A stretch of 14,335 bases of DNA, taken from NCBI GenBank assembly GCA_021202305.1, contig JAJQDG010000141.1:1-14335 (forward strand). Reading direction: 5' to 3'. Below are positions 13,547 through 14,335 of the stretch, piece after piece. How positions within the stretch are numbered: position 1 is the first letter of the stretch; every line of letters begins with the position of its first letter. The notes under the pieces were generated by a model, which saw only the letters and a list, made by a program, of their open reading frames with translations, was not told where the DNA came from and did not search any database. The position numbers and the translations under genes are program-made. This stretch comes from Candidatus Gastranaerophilales bacterium (GTDB lineage: Bacteria; Cyanobacteriota; Vampirovibrionia; Gastranaerophilales; Gastranaerophilaceae).

Positions 13547-14335
13547 TTATAACAAAACAAGATTTTTAGCACCAGTTGTAAACTTTGTTGAAGCAATTAA
13601 ATTTTCATAGGTAATTTCAAGTATTCTCATTTGAGCTTCCTTGGTATTATACGCTATATGCGGAGTTATAAGCACATTTTCCATATTTAAAAATTTTTGC
13701 GCTGTGTAAAAGTTTTTCAAGCAGCTTTCTTTAACAGAATTTATATCAGGGTTATTTTCTTCGCTGTACAACAGATTTTCGCATTCAATAACATCAAGTG
13801 CCGAGTATTTAACTTTTTGTTTAACGAGCGCTTCATATAAATCAGATGTTTTTATAATTTCGCCGCGTGCCGTGTTAATAATAATTACGCCGTTTTTCAT
13901 CATCTCAAAACGGGAATAATCAAACATGTGGAGCGTTTTTTCCGTTAAATTTGCGTTAATGCTTATTATATCCGCCCTTTTGCACAATTCATCCAGAGGA
14001 GATATCCGGTATCCCTCCTGTTTTTTAATGTCATAGCAAAGAACTTCCATAGAAAATGCTTTTGCAATTTCCGCAACTTTTTTCCCGATAGCGCCAAGCC
14101 CGACAATTCCAATTGTTTTGCCGCATAATTCCATGCCCGAATATTTTGTATTAACTATTGTTCCGTTTTTAATATCTTTTACGGCAGGCAAAATTTTTCT
14201 TGAAACGGTTAATAAAAGTGCAAAAACATATTCGGCTATGGAAAAATCGCCGTAATGGGGAGCATTGAAAACTGAAATATTCCTTTCTTTTGTGTAAGCT
14301 AAATCCACATGGCTGTATCCGGTACTTCTTAAAAC
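13547..14335 (-). CDS. D-2-hydroxyacid dehydrogenase, NAD-dependent (5' end outside window)
   Basis: This is the C-terminal part of a D-isomer-specific 2-hydroxyacid dehydrogenase, which interconverts 2-oxoacids and D-2-hydroxyacids. The frame stays open to the window edge: upstream of a GTG at 14308 it reads VLRSTGYSH, then VDLAYTKERNISVFNAPHYG, the family's RSTGxDHIDL motif. That GTG is therefore an internal valine codon, not a start, and about 60-70 N-terminal residues are missing by comparison with the family. Visible motifs are the NAD-binding GIVGLGAIGKKVA, the catalytic Arg in INTARGEII, Glu in ALDVIECENL and His in ITPHIAYNT. D-lactate dehydrogenase is the commonest role in fermenters, but the substrate is uncertain. 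It is the first visible gene of the - strand operon, with deoC 8 bases downstream. Confidence 0.93.
   Translation of the reverse strand, partial: VLRSTGYSHVDLAYTKERNISVFNAPHYGDFSIAEYVFALLLTVSRKILPAVKDIKNGTIVNTKYSGMELCGKTIGIVGLGAIGKKVAEIAKAFSMEVLCYDIKKQEGYRISPLDELCKRADIISINANLTEKTLHMFDYSRFEMMKNGVIIINTARGEIIKTSDLYEALVKQKVKYSALDVIECENLLYSEENNPDINSVKESCLKNFYTAQKFLNMENVLITPHIAYNTKEAQMRILEITYENLIASTKFTTGAKNLVLL

Overview
The window is AT-rich bacterial DNA with dense, short-spaced operons. It has three parts: a flagellar basal-body and export operon on the + strand (about 145-7090), a small isoprenoid/HAD pair on the - strand facing a + strand glutamate-synthase-type gene (7201-9907), and a six-gene metabolic operon on the - strand that runs off the right edge (10069-14335). 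Nothing in it looks like an insertion sequence, phage, CRISPR array, tRNA or rRNA. The gene mix is a flagellum, MEP-pathway isoprenoid synthesis, an iron-sulfur GltA, the UPF0210/UPF0237 pair, a ROK kinase and DeoC. This suggests a motile, low-GC, probably anaerobic fermenting bacterium. Non-photosynthetic Cyanobacteria relatives (Melainabacteria/Vampirovibrionia) or a clostridium-like lineage would fit, but the taxon is an inference only.

Flagellar operon, + strand: a 57-codon small gene with a TTG start, a signal-less lytic transglycosylase, fliE, fliF, a protein of unclear family in the place normally held by fliG, fliH and flhA. Several genes overlap or nearly touch. FliE joins the MS ring (FliF) to the rod. 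FliH is the export-ATPase regulator and FlhA is the export-gate protein. The protein in the fliG slot is the least ordinary: a Pro/Lys/Gln-rich N-terminus, an unrecognised helical domain, and only a weak FliG-like C-terminal third. fliI and fliJ, which usually follow fliH, are missing from this stretch. A hairpin with a T-run ends the operon at the border with ispF.

Middle region: ispF starts with GTG and overlaps the stop of an upstream HAD-IIB (Cof-type) gene. The HAD protein keeps motifs II-IV but has Tyr where the motif I nucleophilic Asp should be. A 50-bp divergent intergenic region separates it from gltA, a stand-alone NADPH-dependent glutamate synthase small-chain-like flavoprotein. 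A 13-bp-stem hairpin between gltA and the convergent ROK gene can end transcription from both sides.

Right-hand operon, - strand, in transcription order: D-2-hydroxyacid dehydrogenase (5' end outside the window), deoC, an unknown 61-residue protein, an ACT-domain protein (UPF0237), UPF0210 (DUF711) and a ROK sugar kinase. The stop codon of one gene repeatedly lies within or next to the ribosome-binding site of the next, so the genes are probably translated in a coupled way. The UPF0237-UPF0210 pair is a known conserved neighbourhood of unknown function. Its company here (deoxyribose-phosphate aldolase, a 2-hydroxyacid dehydrogenase and a sugar kinase) points to carbon metabolism.
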